Shown here: positions 20,241 through 30,099 of the stretch, piece after piece | Layout: the number at the start of each line of letters is the position of its first letter | Position numbering within the stretch: the stretch's first letter is position 1 | NCBI RefSeq assembly: GCF_000276605.1 | Contig: NZ_AKJX01000005.1 | Coordinates: forward strand, 1 to 54,059 | Reading direction: 5' to 3' | DNA from: Acidovorax sp. CF316 | GTDB lineage: Bacteria; Pseudomonadota; Gammaproteobacteria; Burkholderiales; Burkholderiaceae_C | Length of the DNA: 54,059 nt | Notes under the pieces: generated by a model | The model's input: only the letters and a program-made list of their open reading frames with translations | Told to the model about the DNA's origin: nothing | Databases searched by the model: none | Translations under genes and position numbers: made by a program

Positions 20241-21413
20241 TTACTTCTTGTCGCCGCCGGGGATCTTGCCTTCCACGCCCTTGACGTAGAAGTTCACGCC
20301 GCTCAGGAACTTGTCGTCGGCGACGGCGTCCTTGGCGACCACTTCCTTGCCGTCCTGGCCCACGATCGGGCCCTTCCAGATCTGGAAGCTGCCGTCGGCC
20401 AGGCCCTTCTTGACCGCTTCGACCTTGGCCTTGGTGTCGGCAGGCACGTCTTCGGCGATGGAGACGATGTCGATCGCGCCTTCCTTCACGCCCCACCAGC
20501 TCTGGCCCGTGGCCCACTGGCCTTCCAGTGCGTCCTTGGTGGCCTTGATGTAGTACGGGCCCCAGTTGATCACGGCCGATGCCAGGTGGGCCTTGGGGCC
20601 GTAGGCGGTCATGTCACTGTCCCAGCCAAAGGCACGCTTGCCCTTTTCCTGGGCGGTCTTGAGCACGGCGGGCGAGTCGGTGTTCTGGAACAGCACGTCG
20701 GCGCCGCCGTTGATCAGCGAGGTGGCGGCTTCGGTTTCCTTGGGTGGGCTGAACCATTCGTTGACCCAGACCACCTTGGTCTTGATCTTGGGGTTGACCG
20801 ATTGCGCACCCAGCGTGAAGCTGTTGATGTTGCGGATCACTTCAGGGATCGGCACCGAGCCCACCACGCCCAGGGTGTTGCTCTTGGTCATCGCACCGGC
20901 GATCACGCCGGCCATGTAGGCGCCTTCATAGGTGCGGCTGTCGTAGGTGCGCACGTTGTCGGCGGTCTTGTAGCCGGTGGCGTGCTCGAACTTCACGTCC
21001 TTGAAGTCGGGGGCGATCTTCTGGATCGACTCCATGTAGCCGAAGGTGGTGCCGAAGATCAGCTTGTTGCCCTGGCCGGCCAGGTCGCGCAGCACGCGCT
21101 CGGCATCGGCCGATTCGGGCACGCTCTCGACGAAGCTGGTGACGACCTTGTCGCCGAATTCCTTCTCGATGGCCTTGCGGCCGTTGTCGTGGGCGAACGA
21201 CCAGCCGCCGTCGCCCACGGGGCCGACATAGGCGAACGCGATCTTCAGCGGCTCAGGCTTGGGCGCGGGGGCCGATGCCACTGGCGCGGGGGCCGGTGCG
21301 GCAGCAGGCGCCGGTGCCGGCTCTTCCTTCTTGCCACAGCCCGCCAGCGCGGCGGCCGCAACGGCGGTCAGCGCAGCCATCTTGAGCATGGAGCGTTTCT
21401 GCAGATCAGTCAT
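20241..21413 (-). CDS. BMP-family substrate-binding lipoprotein of a purine-nucleoside ABC importer
   Basis: A 390-residue lipoprotein. The signal peptide ends in the lipobox ALAGC with lipidation Cys26, followed by an Ala-Pro-rich flexible linker to about residue 55. The binding domain has the PnrA/Bmp motifs IAFAYVGPVGDGGWSFAHDN, LIFGTTFGYMESIQKIAPDF, ATGYKTADNVRTYDSRTYEG and VWVNEWFSPPKETEAATSLI. This family binds purine nucleosides in characterised members, and the two permeases and the ATPase lie upstream in the same orientation. An AAGGA ribosome-binding site precedes the ATG. A 182-bp gap separates it from the permease gene and a strong terminator follows. Confidence 0.93.
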   Translation of the reverse strand: MTDLQKRSMLKMAALTAVAAAALAGCGKKEEPAPAPAAAPAPAPVASAPAPKPEPLKIAFAYVGPVGDGGWSFAHDNGRKAIEKEFGDKVVTSFVESVPESADAERVLRDLAGQGNKLIFGTTFGYMESIQKIAPDFKDVKFEHATGYKTADNVRTYDSRTYEGAYMAGVIAGAMTKSNTLGVVGSVPIPEVIRNINSFTLGAQSVNPKIKTKVVWVNEWFSPPKETEAATSLINGGADVLFQNTDSPAVLKTAQEKGKRAFGWDSDMTAYGPKAHLASAVINWGPYYIKATKDALEGQWATGQSWWGVKEGAIDIVSIAEDVPADTKAKVEAVKKGLADGSFQIWKGPIVGQDGKEVVAKDAVADDKFLSGVNFYVKGVEGKIPGGDKK

Positions 21414-21595
21414 GTCGGTTCCTTATAAGAAAGAAGGAGTTTGCAAGGTTGGGGACGAAAACGGTGATTATGGGGCGATCTACCGGGCGGTAACCAAAGG
21501 TTTTTGGGGGAGATGCGACCGGCAAGGCCTTGGCACCCGGCAGGATGCAAGATCCAAGCCGAGGCCGTGCGCCACGAGAAGGCATCCGCCCATCT

Positions 21596-22516
21596 TCACG
21601 AACCAGGGTAGAAAGGTTTGCCCAGCGAGGCGGGCATGTTGATGCGGATCCACGCCGGGTTGCGCGAGATCAGGGCCAGCACCACGATGGTGGCCACGTA
21701 GGGCAGCATGCTCAGCAGCTGGCTGGCCACCTGCACGCCCGTGGCCTGCAGGTGGAACTGCAGCATGGTCACGCCGCCGAACAGGTAGGCGCCAAGCAGC
21801 ACGCGCGCCGGGCGCCAGGTGGCGAAGGTGGTCAGCGCCAGCGCGATCCAGCCGCGGCCGGCCACCATGCCCTCGACCCACAGCGGCGTGTAGACGGTGG
21901 AGATGTAGGCCCCCGACAGGCCGCACAGTGCGCCGCCGGCCACCACGGCCGTCAGGCGGATGCGGCGCACCGGGTAGCCCAGCGCATGGGCCGACTCGGG
22001 CGATTCGCCCACCGAACGCAGCACGAGGCCGGCGCGCGAGCGGTACAGGAACCAGATCAGCGCGGCCACCAGCAGCATGGTCAGGTAGACCACCGGGTGC
22101 TGCTGGAACAGCGCGGGCCCGAGCAGCGGCACCTCGGACAGGCCGGGGATGGCGTACTTGGGCATCTCGGGCAGCTTGGCCTGCACGTAGCTGATGCCCA
22201 GGAAGGCCGAGAAGCCCACGCCGAACAGGCTCAGTGCCAGGCCCGTGGCGTACTGGTTGGTGTTGAGCCAGATCACCAGCACGCCGAAGATGGCGGCCAG
22301 CACGGCACCGGCGGCCATGCCGGCCGCGAAGCCCAGCCAGCTGTTGCCTGTGTGCACCACGGTGGCGAAACCGGCGATGGCGGCGCACAGCATCATGCCC
22401 TCGGCACCGAGGTTGACGATGCCGGCCTTCTCGTTGATCAGCAGGCCCAGGGCCGCGATGGCCAGGACGGTGCCCGCACTCAGCGTGGCACCTATGAGCA
22501 GTGCATAGGATTCCAT
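21596..22516 (-). CDS. ABC importer permease (BMP/Nup type, second permease)
   Basis: A 306-residue inner-membrane permease of the branched-chain/ribose-type superfamily (BPD_transp_2), with roughly eight hydrophobic segments. Recognisable motifs are LLINEKAGIVNLGAEGMMLC (residues 25-44), LGISYVQAKLPEMPKYAIPG, and the cytoplasmic coupling loop RSVGESPESAHALGYPVRRI contacting the ATPase. It pairs with the larger permease 45 bp upstream. The order ATPase - permease - permease - lipoprotein is the standard Nup/Bmp layout. Confidence 0.93.
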   Translation of the reverse strand: MESYALLIGATLSAGTVLAIAALGLLINEKAGIVNLGAEGMMLCAAIAGFATVVHTGNSWLGFAAGMAAGAVLAAIFGVLVIWLNTNQYATGLALSLFGVGFSAFLGISYVQAKLPEMPKYAIPGLSEVPLLGPALFQQHPVVYLTMLLVAALIWFLYRSRAGLVLRSVGESPESAHALGYPVRRIRLTAVVAGGALCGLSGAYISTVYTPLWVEGMVAGRGWIALALTTFATWRPARVLLGAYLFGGVTMLQFHLQATGVQVASQLLSMLPYVATIVVLALISRNPAWIRINMPASLGKPFYPGS

Positions 22517-22561
22517 ATCAAGCCCCCTGCCCGAAAATGTGGTGGATACGAGGTGTGCGGT

Positions 22562-23635
22562 TCATGCCTTCACCCCCTGGTGGCCCACCCAGCGCACGCG
22601 GTAGGCGATCAGCGTGTCGCAGGCCAGCAGCGTGAACAGCAGCAGGCCCTGGAACACGCCGGTGAGCGATTTGGGCAGGCCCAGGCGCGACTGCGCCAGC
22701 TCGCCGCCGATGTAGAACATGCTCATCAGGATGGCCGAGAGCACCATGCCCACCGGGTGCAGCCGCCCCACGAAGGCGACGATGATGGCCGCGAAGCCAT
22801 AGCCCGCCGGCACGTACGGCGTGAGCTGGCCGATGGGGCCGGCCACTTCGAGCGCACCGGCCAGGCCTGCGGCCCCGCCGGAGACCAGCAGCGCCACCCA
22901 CAGCGCACGGCGCGACGAAAAGCCGGCATAGCGCGCCGCTGCCGGTGCCAGGCCGCCCACCTGCTGGGCAAAGCCGGCCCGCGTGCGGAACAGGAAGACC
23001 CACAGCGCGGCCGCGCCGGCCAGGGCCAGCAGCAGGCCGATGGACACGCGCGAGCCCTGCATCAGGCGCGGGATCTGCGTCACGCGCTCGAAGGTCTTGG
23101 TCTGCGGGAAGTTGTAGCCCATGGGGTCCTTCCACGGGCCGTACACCAGGTAGCCCAGCACCAGCGTGGCCACGTAGACCAGCATCAGGCTGACCAGGAT
23201 CTCGCTGGCGTTGAACTTGTCGCGCAAGAGCGCGGTGAGCCCCGCCCAGGCCATGCCGCCGAGCACGCCGGCCACGAGGATGGCCGGCACGATCCACGGG
23301 CCGGTGGTCTTGTCGGCCAGCAGCGCCACACCGCCAGCCACCACGGCGCCGATGACGAATTGCCCCTCGGCGCCGATGTTCCAGACATTGGAGCGAAAGC
23401 ACACGGCCAGGCCCAGGGCGATGAGCAAGAGCGGCGTGGCCTTGACCATGAGTTCGCCGATGGCGTACGGCGTCTTGATCGGCTCCCAGAAGAAGATCTG
23501 CAGCGCACGCACGGGGTCCTTGCCCAGGGCGGCGAAGAGGATGACCCCGATCAGCACGGTGAAGGCCAGCGCCAGCAATGGCGAGCCGAAGGTCCACAGC
23601 CGCGAGGACTGGGGACGCGGTTCCAGTTTAAGCAT
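22562..23635 (-). CDS. ABC importer permease (BMP/Nup type, first permease)
   Basis: A 357-residue permease with about nine membrane segments. It has the family motifs KATPLLLIALGLAVCFRSNV and WNIGAEGQFVIGAVVAGGVA, LRDKFNASEILVSLMLVYVA, and GGLAPAAARYAGFSSRRALW as the coupling loop. The ATG at 23635 lies inside the 3' end of the ATPase gene (8-bp overlap), implying translational coupling. It functions with the second permease as a heterodimeric channel. Confidence 0.93.
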   Translation of the reverse strand: MLKLEPRPQSSRLWTFGSPLLALAFTVLIGVILFAALGKDPVRALQIFFWEPIKTPYAIGELMVKATPLLLIALGLAVCFRSNVWNIGAEGQFVIGAVVAGGVALLADKTTGPWIVPAILVAGVLGGMAWAGLTALLRDKFNASEILVSLMLVYVATLVLGYLVYGPWKDPMGYNFPQTKTFERVTQIPRLMQGSRVSIGLLLALAGAAALWVFLFRTRAGFAQQVGGLAPAAARYAGFSSRRALWVALLVSGGAAGLAGALEVAGPIGQLTPYVPAGYGFAAIIVAFVGRLHPVGMVLSAILMSMFYIGGELAQSRLGLPKSLTGVFQGLLLFTLLACDTLIAYRVRWVGHQGVKA

Positions 23636-25220
23636 GCTGCAGTCCTCCCACGGCCGAAGCCCGTCCTGCGTGTCCCAGGTGGGACTGCACGTCGGCATGC
23701 CACAGCCCGCTCATCCATTCGCCGATGCGCTCCACGGTGGCCTCGGCGCGCGGCACCGAGGGCGACAGGTGGCCCTTGGCCACGACATGCAGGCGGTCGC
23801 AGATCTCGAACAACTCGTCCAGCTCCTCACTGACCACCAGCACGGCACAGCCCGCATCGCGCAGCGCCAGGATGGCACCGCGGATCTGCGCGGCCGCGCC
23901 CACGTCCACGCCCCAGGTGGGTTGCGAGACGATGAGCAGCCGCGGCTTGGCATCGATCTCGCGGCCCACGATGAATTTCTGCAGGTTGCCGCCTGACAGC
24001 GACTTGGCTGCCGAGTGCGGCCCACCGGCCTTGACTTGGAAGCGCTCGATGATGGCGCGCGCATGGGCTTCGAGCGCCCCCACCTTGATCCAGCCGCTGC
24101 CCGCCACCGAGTTGGTGCGCGTGAGCAGCAGGTTGTGCGCCAGGCCCATGGTGGGCACGGCACCGCGGCCCAGGCGCTCCTCGGGCACGAAATGCAGCCC
24201 CAGGGCGCGGCGGCGGGCGGGGCCCATGCGGCCCGCGTTCTGCCCCGCCACCTGGATGCTGGCAGGCGTGGCCCGCTGGTCTTCGCCCGACAGGGCGTAG
24301 AGCAGTTCCTTTTGCCCGTTGCCCGAGACGCCGGCGATGCCGACCACCTCGCCGGCCCTGACCTCGAAGGACAGGTCCACAAGGTCCACGCCGAACTGGT
24401 CGGCGCGCGGCAGCGAAAGGCCCTGCACGTTGAGTACCGTGGCGCCGGTCTGCACCTCGCGGTGCTCGAGCGCTGGCGGCTCGGCGCCGATCATCAGGCG
24501 CGAGAGCGAGGCATTCGATTCCTCGGCCGGGTTGCACACGCCCGTGACCTTGCCGCCGCGCAGCACGGTGCAGGCGGTGCACAGCGCACGGATCTCATGC
24601 AGCTTGTGGCTGATGTAGAGGATGCTGCAGCCTTCGGAGGCGAGCTTGCGCAGCACCACGAAGAGCTTTTCCACCGCCTGGGGGGTGAGCACCGAGGTGG
24701 GCTCATCGAGGATCAGCACCTTGGGGTTGGTGAGCAGCGCACGGATGATCTCCACGCGCTGCATCTCGCCCACGCTCAGCGTGTGCACCGGGCGCAGCGG
24801 GTCGATGTCGAGGCCGTACTCGGCGGCCTTGGCGGTGATGCGCTGCGTGACCTCGGCCAGGTCCTGGCTCTTGTCCAGGCCCAGCCAGACGTTCTCGGCC
24901 ACGGTGAGGGTGTCGAACAGGCTGAAGTGCTGGAACACCATGGCGATGCCCAGGGCCCGCGCCTCCTGCGGATTGCGCACCTGCACGGCCTGGCCGTTGA
25001 AGTGCACGCTGCCCTCGTCGGGCTTGACCGAGCCGTAGATGATCTTCATCAGCGTGGACTTGCCCGCGCCGTTCTCGCCCAGAACGGCATGGATCTCGCC
25101 CGGCTGCACCGTGAGCGAGACACCGCTGTTGGCCACCACGGCGGGATAGCGCTTGGTGATGCCTGTGAGCTGCAGCCGGGGCGCCAAGCCCGGGGCATTG
25201 GAAAGAGGTGGTGAACTCAT
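23628..25220 (-). CDS. ABC importer ATPase with two nucleotide-binding domains (purine-nucleoside type)
   Basis: A 530-residue double ATPase energising the importer. The first domain is canonical: Walker A GENGAGKST, Q-loop VFQHFSLF, signature LSVGEMQRVE, Walker B LILDEPTSVL. The second domain (about 265-510) lacks a Walker A lysine (IAGVSGNGQKELL), has signature LSGGNLQKFIVGRE and a degenerate Walker B with SQPTWGVDVG in place of DEPT. This asymmetry is usual in ribose/Bmp-type ATPases, so only one site is expected to hydrolyse well. It is the first gene of the importer operon; a LysR gene lies upstream on the same strand, 80 bp away. Confidence 0.94.
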   Translation of the reverse strand: MSSPPLSNAPGLAPRLQLTGITKRYPAVVANSGVSLTVQPGEIHAVLGENGAGKSTLMKIIYGSVKPDEGSVHFNGQAVQVRNPQEARALGIAMVFQHFSLFDTLTVAENVWLGLDKSQDLAEVTQRITAKAAEYGLDIDPLRPVHTLSVGEMQRVEIIRALLTNPKVLILDEPTSVLTPQAVEKLFVVLRKLASEGCSILYISHKLHEIRALCTACTVLRGGKVTGVCNPAEESNASLSRLMIGAEPPALEHREVQTGATVLNVQGLSLPRADQFGVDLVDLSFEVRAGEVVGIAGVSGNGQKELLYALSGEDQRATPASIQVAGQNAGRMGPARRRALGLHFVPEERLGRGAVPTMGLAHNLLLTRTNSVAGSGWIKVGALEAHARAIIERFQVKAGGPHSAAKSLSGGNLQKFIVGREIDAKPRLLIVSQPTWGVDVGAAAQIRGAILALRDAGCAVLVVSEELDELFEICDRLHVVAKGHLSPSVPRAEATVERIGEWMSGLWHADVQSHLGHAGRASAVGGLQHA

Positions 25221-25262
25221 GCGGTGGATTGTCTCTCAGTTTGGTGGGTCGTTATAGGGATA

Positions 25263-25312
25263 AAACTGCCTGCCATCGCTTGATCAGCATGATCGCAAAG
25301 CTATTCTTTTCG
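25263..25312. repeat. Possible diverged comamonad intergenic repeat with inverted repeat
   Basis: The gap between the LysR stop and the ATPase start holds GATCA-GCA-TGATC (25282-25294) flanked by GCTT/AAGC-like words and, on the minus strand, AATAGC near one end and GCAGTTTTATC at the other. This word order resembles a repeat I remember as widespread between comamonad genes. The copy is diverged, so the call is tentative. Confidence 0.3.
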
Positions 25313-26233
25313 TAGCGATGCAGCCACGCCTTTCACGCATTCGCGCAGCCACACGGCGGCCGCCGAGTGGTGTGTGCGGGCATGCCACAGCTGGTAGTAC
25401 ATGAGGCGCGGAAACTCCACGGGGCTCGGCAGGATGGCCAGCGGCAGGTGGTCCACATAGCGCTCGCAGAACTGGCGCCCGGTGGTCATCACAAGCAAGC
25501 TCGATGCCACGATGGGGGGGATGGCGCTGAAATGCGCGCAGCGCGCGGTGATGTTGCGCGCCAGGCCCAGGCCATCGAGGTGCAGGTCGATCACGCCGCG
25601 GGCGCCAGGGTGGGTGGGCGTGGGGGCGATGTGTTCGGCCGCCAGCCAGCTCTCGGCGTCCCAGCCGCGGCGCACCGCGGGATGGTCGCGGTTCACGAGG
25701 CACACCACCTCGTCGCCGAACAGGCGGCCCATGTGCAGGTCGTCCGGGGGCTGCGGCCAGTTGCCGATGACCACGTCCACATCGCCCTGTGCCAAGTGGG
25801 CGTGGTAGTGCGTGTCGCCCGACAGGGGCAGGATCTCGATCGGGCACAGCGGGGCCTCGACCTTGATGCGCGCCACGAGCTGGGGCAGGAACAGCGGGTC
25901 CAGGTAGTCGCTGGCGGCCACGCGGAAGGTGCGGGTGGCCGTGCGCGGATCGAAGCCCCGGGCATCGGAGAACAGGGCCTCGGCCGAGCGCAGGATGGCG
26001 CCCGCGGGCTCCACCATGCGCAGTGCCGCGTCGGTGGGCATCATGCTGGCGCCCGAGCGCACCAAGAGCGGATCGCCCGCCAGGTCGCGCAGCCGCTTGA
26101 GCGCGGCCGACACCGCCGGCTGGTGCATGCCCAGGCGGATGGCTGCCCTCGATACGCTGCGTTCAGTCAACACGGTGTGCAAGACCCTTATGAGATGGAG
26201 GTCTATCTTGTCGAAAAGGGCGTGGTCTCGCAT
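25301..26233 (-). CDS. LysR-family transcriptional regulator of the purine island
   Basis: A 310-residue regulator: winged helix-turn-helix at about residues 5-65 (LHLIRVLHTVLTERSVSRAA, IRLGMHQPAVSAALKRLRDL), then a two-lobe effector domain (about 95-305, ATRTFRVAASDYLDPLFLPQ). The effector is unknown; a purine intermediate is likely from position. Two starts are possible, 26263 and 26233. I chose 26233 because a perfect inverted repeat (26254-26271) would otherwise straddle the start codon; with 26233 it sits about 20 bp upstream as an autoregulatory operator. A similar 16-mer occurs before xdhA. Confidence 0.88.
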   Translation of the reverse strand: MRDHALFDKIDLHLIRVLHTVLTERSVSRAAIRLGMHQPAVSAALKRLRDLAGDPLLVRSGASMMPTDAALRMVEPAGAILRSAEALFSDARGFDPRTATRTFRVAASDYLDPLFLPQLVARIKVEAPLCPIEILPLSGDTHYHAHLAQGDVDVVIGNWPQPPDDLHMGRLFGDEVVCLVNRDHPAVRRGWDAESWLAAEHIAPTPTHPGARGVIDLHLDGLGLARNITARCAHFSAIPPIVASSLLVMTTGRQFCERYVDHLPLAILPSPVEFPRLMYYQLWHARTHHSAAAVWLRECVKGVAASLRKE

Positions 26234-26253
26234 ACAGGGGCCTGCATTCTTGT

Positions 26254-26271
26254 CATACGCCATCACGTATG
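26254..26271. promoter_or_regulatory. Predicted LysR operator (perfect inverted repeat)
   Basis: CATACG-CCATCA-CGTATG is a perfect 6-bp inverted repeat with 6-bp spacer, fitting a LysR-type box (T-N11-A). It lies immediately upstream of the lysR start at 26233. The 16-mer ATACGCCATCACGTAT matches ATACGCTCTCGCATAT upstream of xdhA at 12 of 16 positions. Confidence 0.6.
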
Positions 26272-26429
26272 CCGCTCTGCGCGATGGATGCGTTGCGCTG
26301 CACGGTGTGGGCAGTGGGGGCGTTGTGGGGTGGGGAAAAAAGTGTCGGCGCACTGTACACCGCACACCCACTGCGCCGTGCCCCTGGAAATCCCTGTGCA
26401 GGGCCGCAGGCCCCGCCCCTGCAGCGCAG

Positions 26430-26906
26430 TCAGGCCCCGCGCAATGCGGCCGCGGCCTCGTCGCGCAGCAGGCCGTGTTGCACGGCCACGGGTGGGCGCG
26501 CCTGCGCCAGCAGTTCAACACACGGCGTGGCCAGTTGCGGCCCGCCCAGCGCCTGCGCGATGTCCTGCTGGCTCGCGGCATACACCACGCGCGCAATGCC
26601 GGCCCAGAACATGGCGCCCGCGCACATGGCGCAGGGCTCGCCACTGGCGAAGACGGTGGCACCGCGCAGGGCCTCGGGGCCGAGCGCGGCCGAGGCATCG
26701 CGCACCAGCACCAGCTCCGCATGGCCGGTGCAGTCGCGGGTGGTGTTCTCGTGGTTGCGTGCGGTGAACAGCACCTCGCCAGCGGGCGAGGCCAGCGTGG
26801 CGCCGAAGGGGTTGTCGCCCGCAGCCAGCGCCTGGCGCGAGGCCGCGATGGCCAGGCGCATCGCGGCGTGGTCCTGCTCGCTGAACGTCGCAGCGGCCAT
26901 GGTCAT
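26430..26906 (-). CDS. Nucleobase/nucleoside deaminase, cytidine-deaminase fold
   Basis: A 158-residue zinc deaminase of the CDA/guanine-deaminase/TadA superfamily. Zinc and catalytic residues are in CTGHAELVLVRDAS (His, Glu) and SGEPCAMCAGAMFWAGIARV (two Cys). It resembles the small guanine deaminases of the Bacillus type more than TadA, because it lacks the TadA-type C-terminal features, but the exact base is not certain. Its ATG overlaps the stop of the flavin reductase gene by four bases (ATGA), so the pair is cotranslated under the GntR-type operators upstream. It may be a second guanine deaminase or act on a modified purine. Confidence 0.8.
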   Translation of the reverse strand: MTMAAATFSEQDHAAMRLAIAASRQALAAGDNPFGATLASPAGEVLFTARNHENTTRDCTGHAELVLVRDASAALGPEALRGATVFASGEPCAMCAGAMFWAGIARVVYAASQQDIAQALGGPQLATPCVELLAQARPPVAVQHGLLRDEAAAALRGA

Positions 26907-27538
26907 ATCTCGTCGATGGCGGTGCTGCGTGCCTGCGCAGGCGTGTCCGCACCGATGGCGAAGCGCTCGCCGGTCTTCACGTAGAAGCTCGCGCCGAAGC
27001 GCCCCACGGGGTGGAAGTCCTGCAGGCGCACGCGCCAGCGTTCGGTGTCCACCAGGCCATCGCGCACGCCGAGCCACTGCACGCGGCCGATGAAGACGTA
27101 GCGGCTCGCGGTCTCCAGGGTTTCGTGCAGCACGCACTCGAAGGCCACGGGGGCTTCGGCGATGCGCGGCGGCGCCACGCTGCGCGAGGGCACAGGCGTG
27201 AGGCCGGCGTGCGCCAGCTCGCTTTCATCGGGCGGCAGGCTGTCGCCGCAGGCATGCATCTGCGCGGCCATGGCTTCGTCGGTGATGTGCACCACGAACT
27301 CGCCAGTGCGCAGGATGTTGGCCGCCGTGTCCTTGAGCAGGCCGTCCTTCAGGCGGTTGATGCTGACCATGACCACCGGCGGGTCCTCGCCGAGCATGTT
27401 GAACATGCTGAACGGCGCCGCGTTGACAGTGCCGTCTTCGCCCAGCGTGGTGATCAGCGCGATGGGGCGCGGCACGATCAGGCTGGCCATGAGCTTGTAG
27501 CGCTGGTAGGCGTCCAGCTGCGAGAAATCGATGTCCAT
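26903..27538 (-). CDS. Flavin reductase-like protein (FMN-binding split barrel)
   Basis: A 211-residue protein of the flavin-reductase-like family (DIM6/NTAB type). Motifs: SLIVPRPIALITTLGEDGTV (about 19-38), NAAPFSMFNMLGEDPPVVMV (39-58) and NILRTGEFVVHITDEAMAAQ. Members bind FMN and either reduce flavin for two-component monooxygenases or have poorly known redox roles. No flavin monooxygenase is in the window. It is first in a two-gene unit with the CDA-fold deaminase and is preceded by two GntR-type operator palindromes. Whether it feeds the Rieske oxygenase at 19131 is doubtful, since Rieske enzymes normally need an iron-sulfur reductase. Confidence 0.85.
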   Translation of the reverse strand: MDIDFSQLDAYQRYKLMASLIVPRPIALITTLGEDGTVNAAPFSMFNMLGEDPPVVMVSINRLKDGLLKDTAANILRTGEFVVHITDEAMAAQMHACGDSLPPDESELAHAGLTPVPSRSVAPPRIAEAPVAFECVLHETLETASRYVFIGRVQWLGVRDGLVDTERWRVRLQDFHPVGRFGASFYVKTGERFAIGADTPAQARSTAIDEI

Positions 27539-27556
27539 GGCCTTTTATAAAACAAA

Positions 27557-27566
27557 TCGTATACGA
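27557..27566. promoter_or_regulatory. GntR-type operator, site 1
   Basis: TCGTATACGA is a perfect 10-bp palindrome set in AT-rich DNA, 19 bp before the flavin reductase start. It shares the CGTATACG core with site 2, whose centre is 53 bp away (about five helical turns). Confidence 0.6.
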
Positions 27567-27610
27567 AATTTTATCCTGATTAAAAGATAAATTCCATTTC
27601 ACAGAATAAA

Positions 27611-27618
27611 CGTATACG
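27611..27618. promoter_or_regulatory. GntR-type operator, site 2
   Basis: CGTATACG palindrome in the context AAACGTATACGATTTT, just past the stop codon of the upstream gntR gene. It has the same core as site 1. The surrounding 85 bp are strikingly AT-rich for this genome and probably hold the promoter of the flavin reductase-deaminase pair. Confidence 0.6.
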
Positions 27619-27623
27619 ATTTT

Positions 27624-28319
27624 TCAACCCAGCGGCCTACCTTCGTCCGGCAGGCGCAGCCGGGCCTCCAGCGCGAGCAGATGGCGGTCCATGGCAGCGG
27701 CCGCCGCGTCGCCATCGCGCAGGGCCAGCCACTCGACCAGCTGTTCGTGCTCCTCGTGCTCGCAGGTGGACTCGCCGGGCGCCTCGTACAGCGCGACGAT
27801 CAGCGAGCAGCGCGTCATGAGTTCGGTCAGGATGCGCTGCAGCTCTGCATTGCCCGAGAGCTCCGCCAGCGCCAGGTGGAAGCCCCCCGCCAGCGCCACC
27901 CAGCGCGCATGGTCCTGCTGGTGCAGGGCCTCGTGCTCGGCGCGCATGCGCTGCGTGAGGCGCTGCACCTCGCCGTGCGTGATGCGCGCGGCCACCATGC
28001 GCACGATGCCGGCCTCGACCACGCGGCGCGCGGCGAAGATGTCGCGCGTCTCCCTGGGGCCGGGGCGGGCCACCGTGGCCCCCTTGTTGGGCACGATGTC
28101 CAGGATGCGCAACTCGGCCAGCCGGTGCAGGGCCTGGCGCACCACCGTGCGGCTCACGCCGAAGCGCTCGCACAGCGCGGGCTCGCCCAGGCGTTCGCCG
28201 GGGCGCAGCCGGCCGTGCATGACGGCGTCGAGCACGGCCTCGTACACCGGCTGGTCCAGGGTGGCGGCGGGCACGGCCTTTGCAGCGGCGGATTTGCGGG
28301 GTGGCGTGGCGGCAGGCAT
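27624..28319 (-). CDS. GntR-family regulator, FCD subfamily (regulator 1)
   Basis: A 231-residue regulator with an N-terminal winged helix (about 22-85: LDQPVYEAVLDAVMHGRLRP, CERFGVSRTVVRQALHRLAE) and an all-helical FCD ligand/metal domain (about 95-220, with FAARRVVEAGIVRMVAARIT and LAGGFHLALAELSGNAELQR). FCD regulators typically respond to organic acids or pathway intermediates. The downstream gap carries two CGTATACG operators controlling the flavin reductase-deaminase pair. It is divergent from xdhA with a 184-bp shared upstream region. The effector is unknown. Confidence 0.9.
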   Translation of the reverse strand: MPAATPPRKSAAAKAVPAATLDQPVYEAVLDAVMHGRLRPGERLGEPALCERFGVSRTVVRQALHRLAELRILDIVPNKGATVARPGPRETRDIFAARRVVEAGIVRMVAARITHGEVQRLTQRMRAEHEALHQQDHARWVALAGGFHLALAELSGNAELQRILTELMTRCSLIVALYEAPGESTCEHEEHEQLVEWLALRDGDAAAAAMDRHLLALEARLRLPDEGRPLG

Positions 28320-28420
28320 GGACGGTTGCAGGCGGGACAAAACGGTGAACAATGGTGCAGCGGCAGTGTATCCAGCAGGCGCCGAGCCGAGCCGCCCCAT
28401 AGCGCGGCAGGCATCCCCGT

Positions 28421-28466
28421 TATACGCTCTCGCATATGCGTTCCCTCGCAGGCGCGCATACGCTCT
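28421..28466. promoter_or_regulatory. xdhA / gntR divergent control region with LysR-like box and repeats
   Basis: The 16-mer ATACGCTCTCGCATAT (28422-28437) matches the lysR promoter operator at 12 of 16 positions. It overlaps a perfect palindrome CGCATATGCG (28431-28440). The direct repeat ATACGCTCT occurs at 28422-28430 and again at 28458-28466, 36 bp apart. The region lies 38-83 bp before the first xdhA ATG and about 100 bp before gntR. Confidence 0.55.
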
Positions 28467-28503
28467 GGTTTTGACCCATTGGCCCGTTTCGAGCACCCCA
28501 CGC

Positions 28504-30095
<1,592 letters not shown>

Positions 30096-30099
<4 letters not shown>

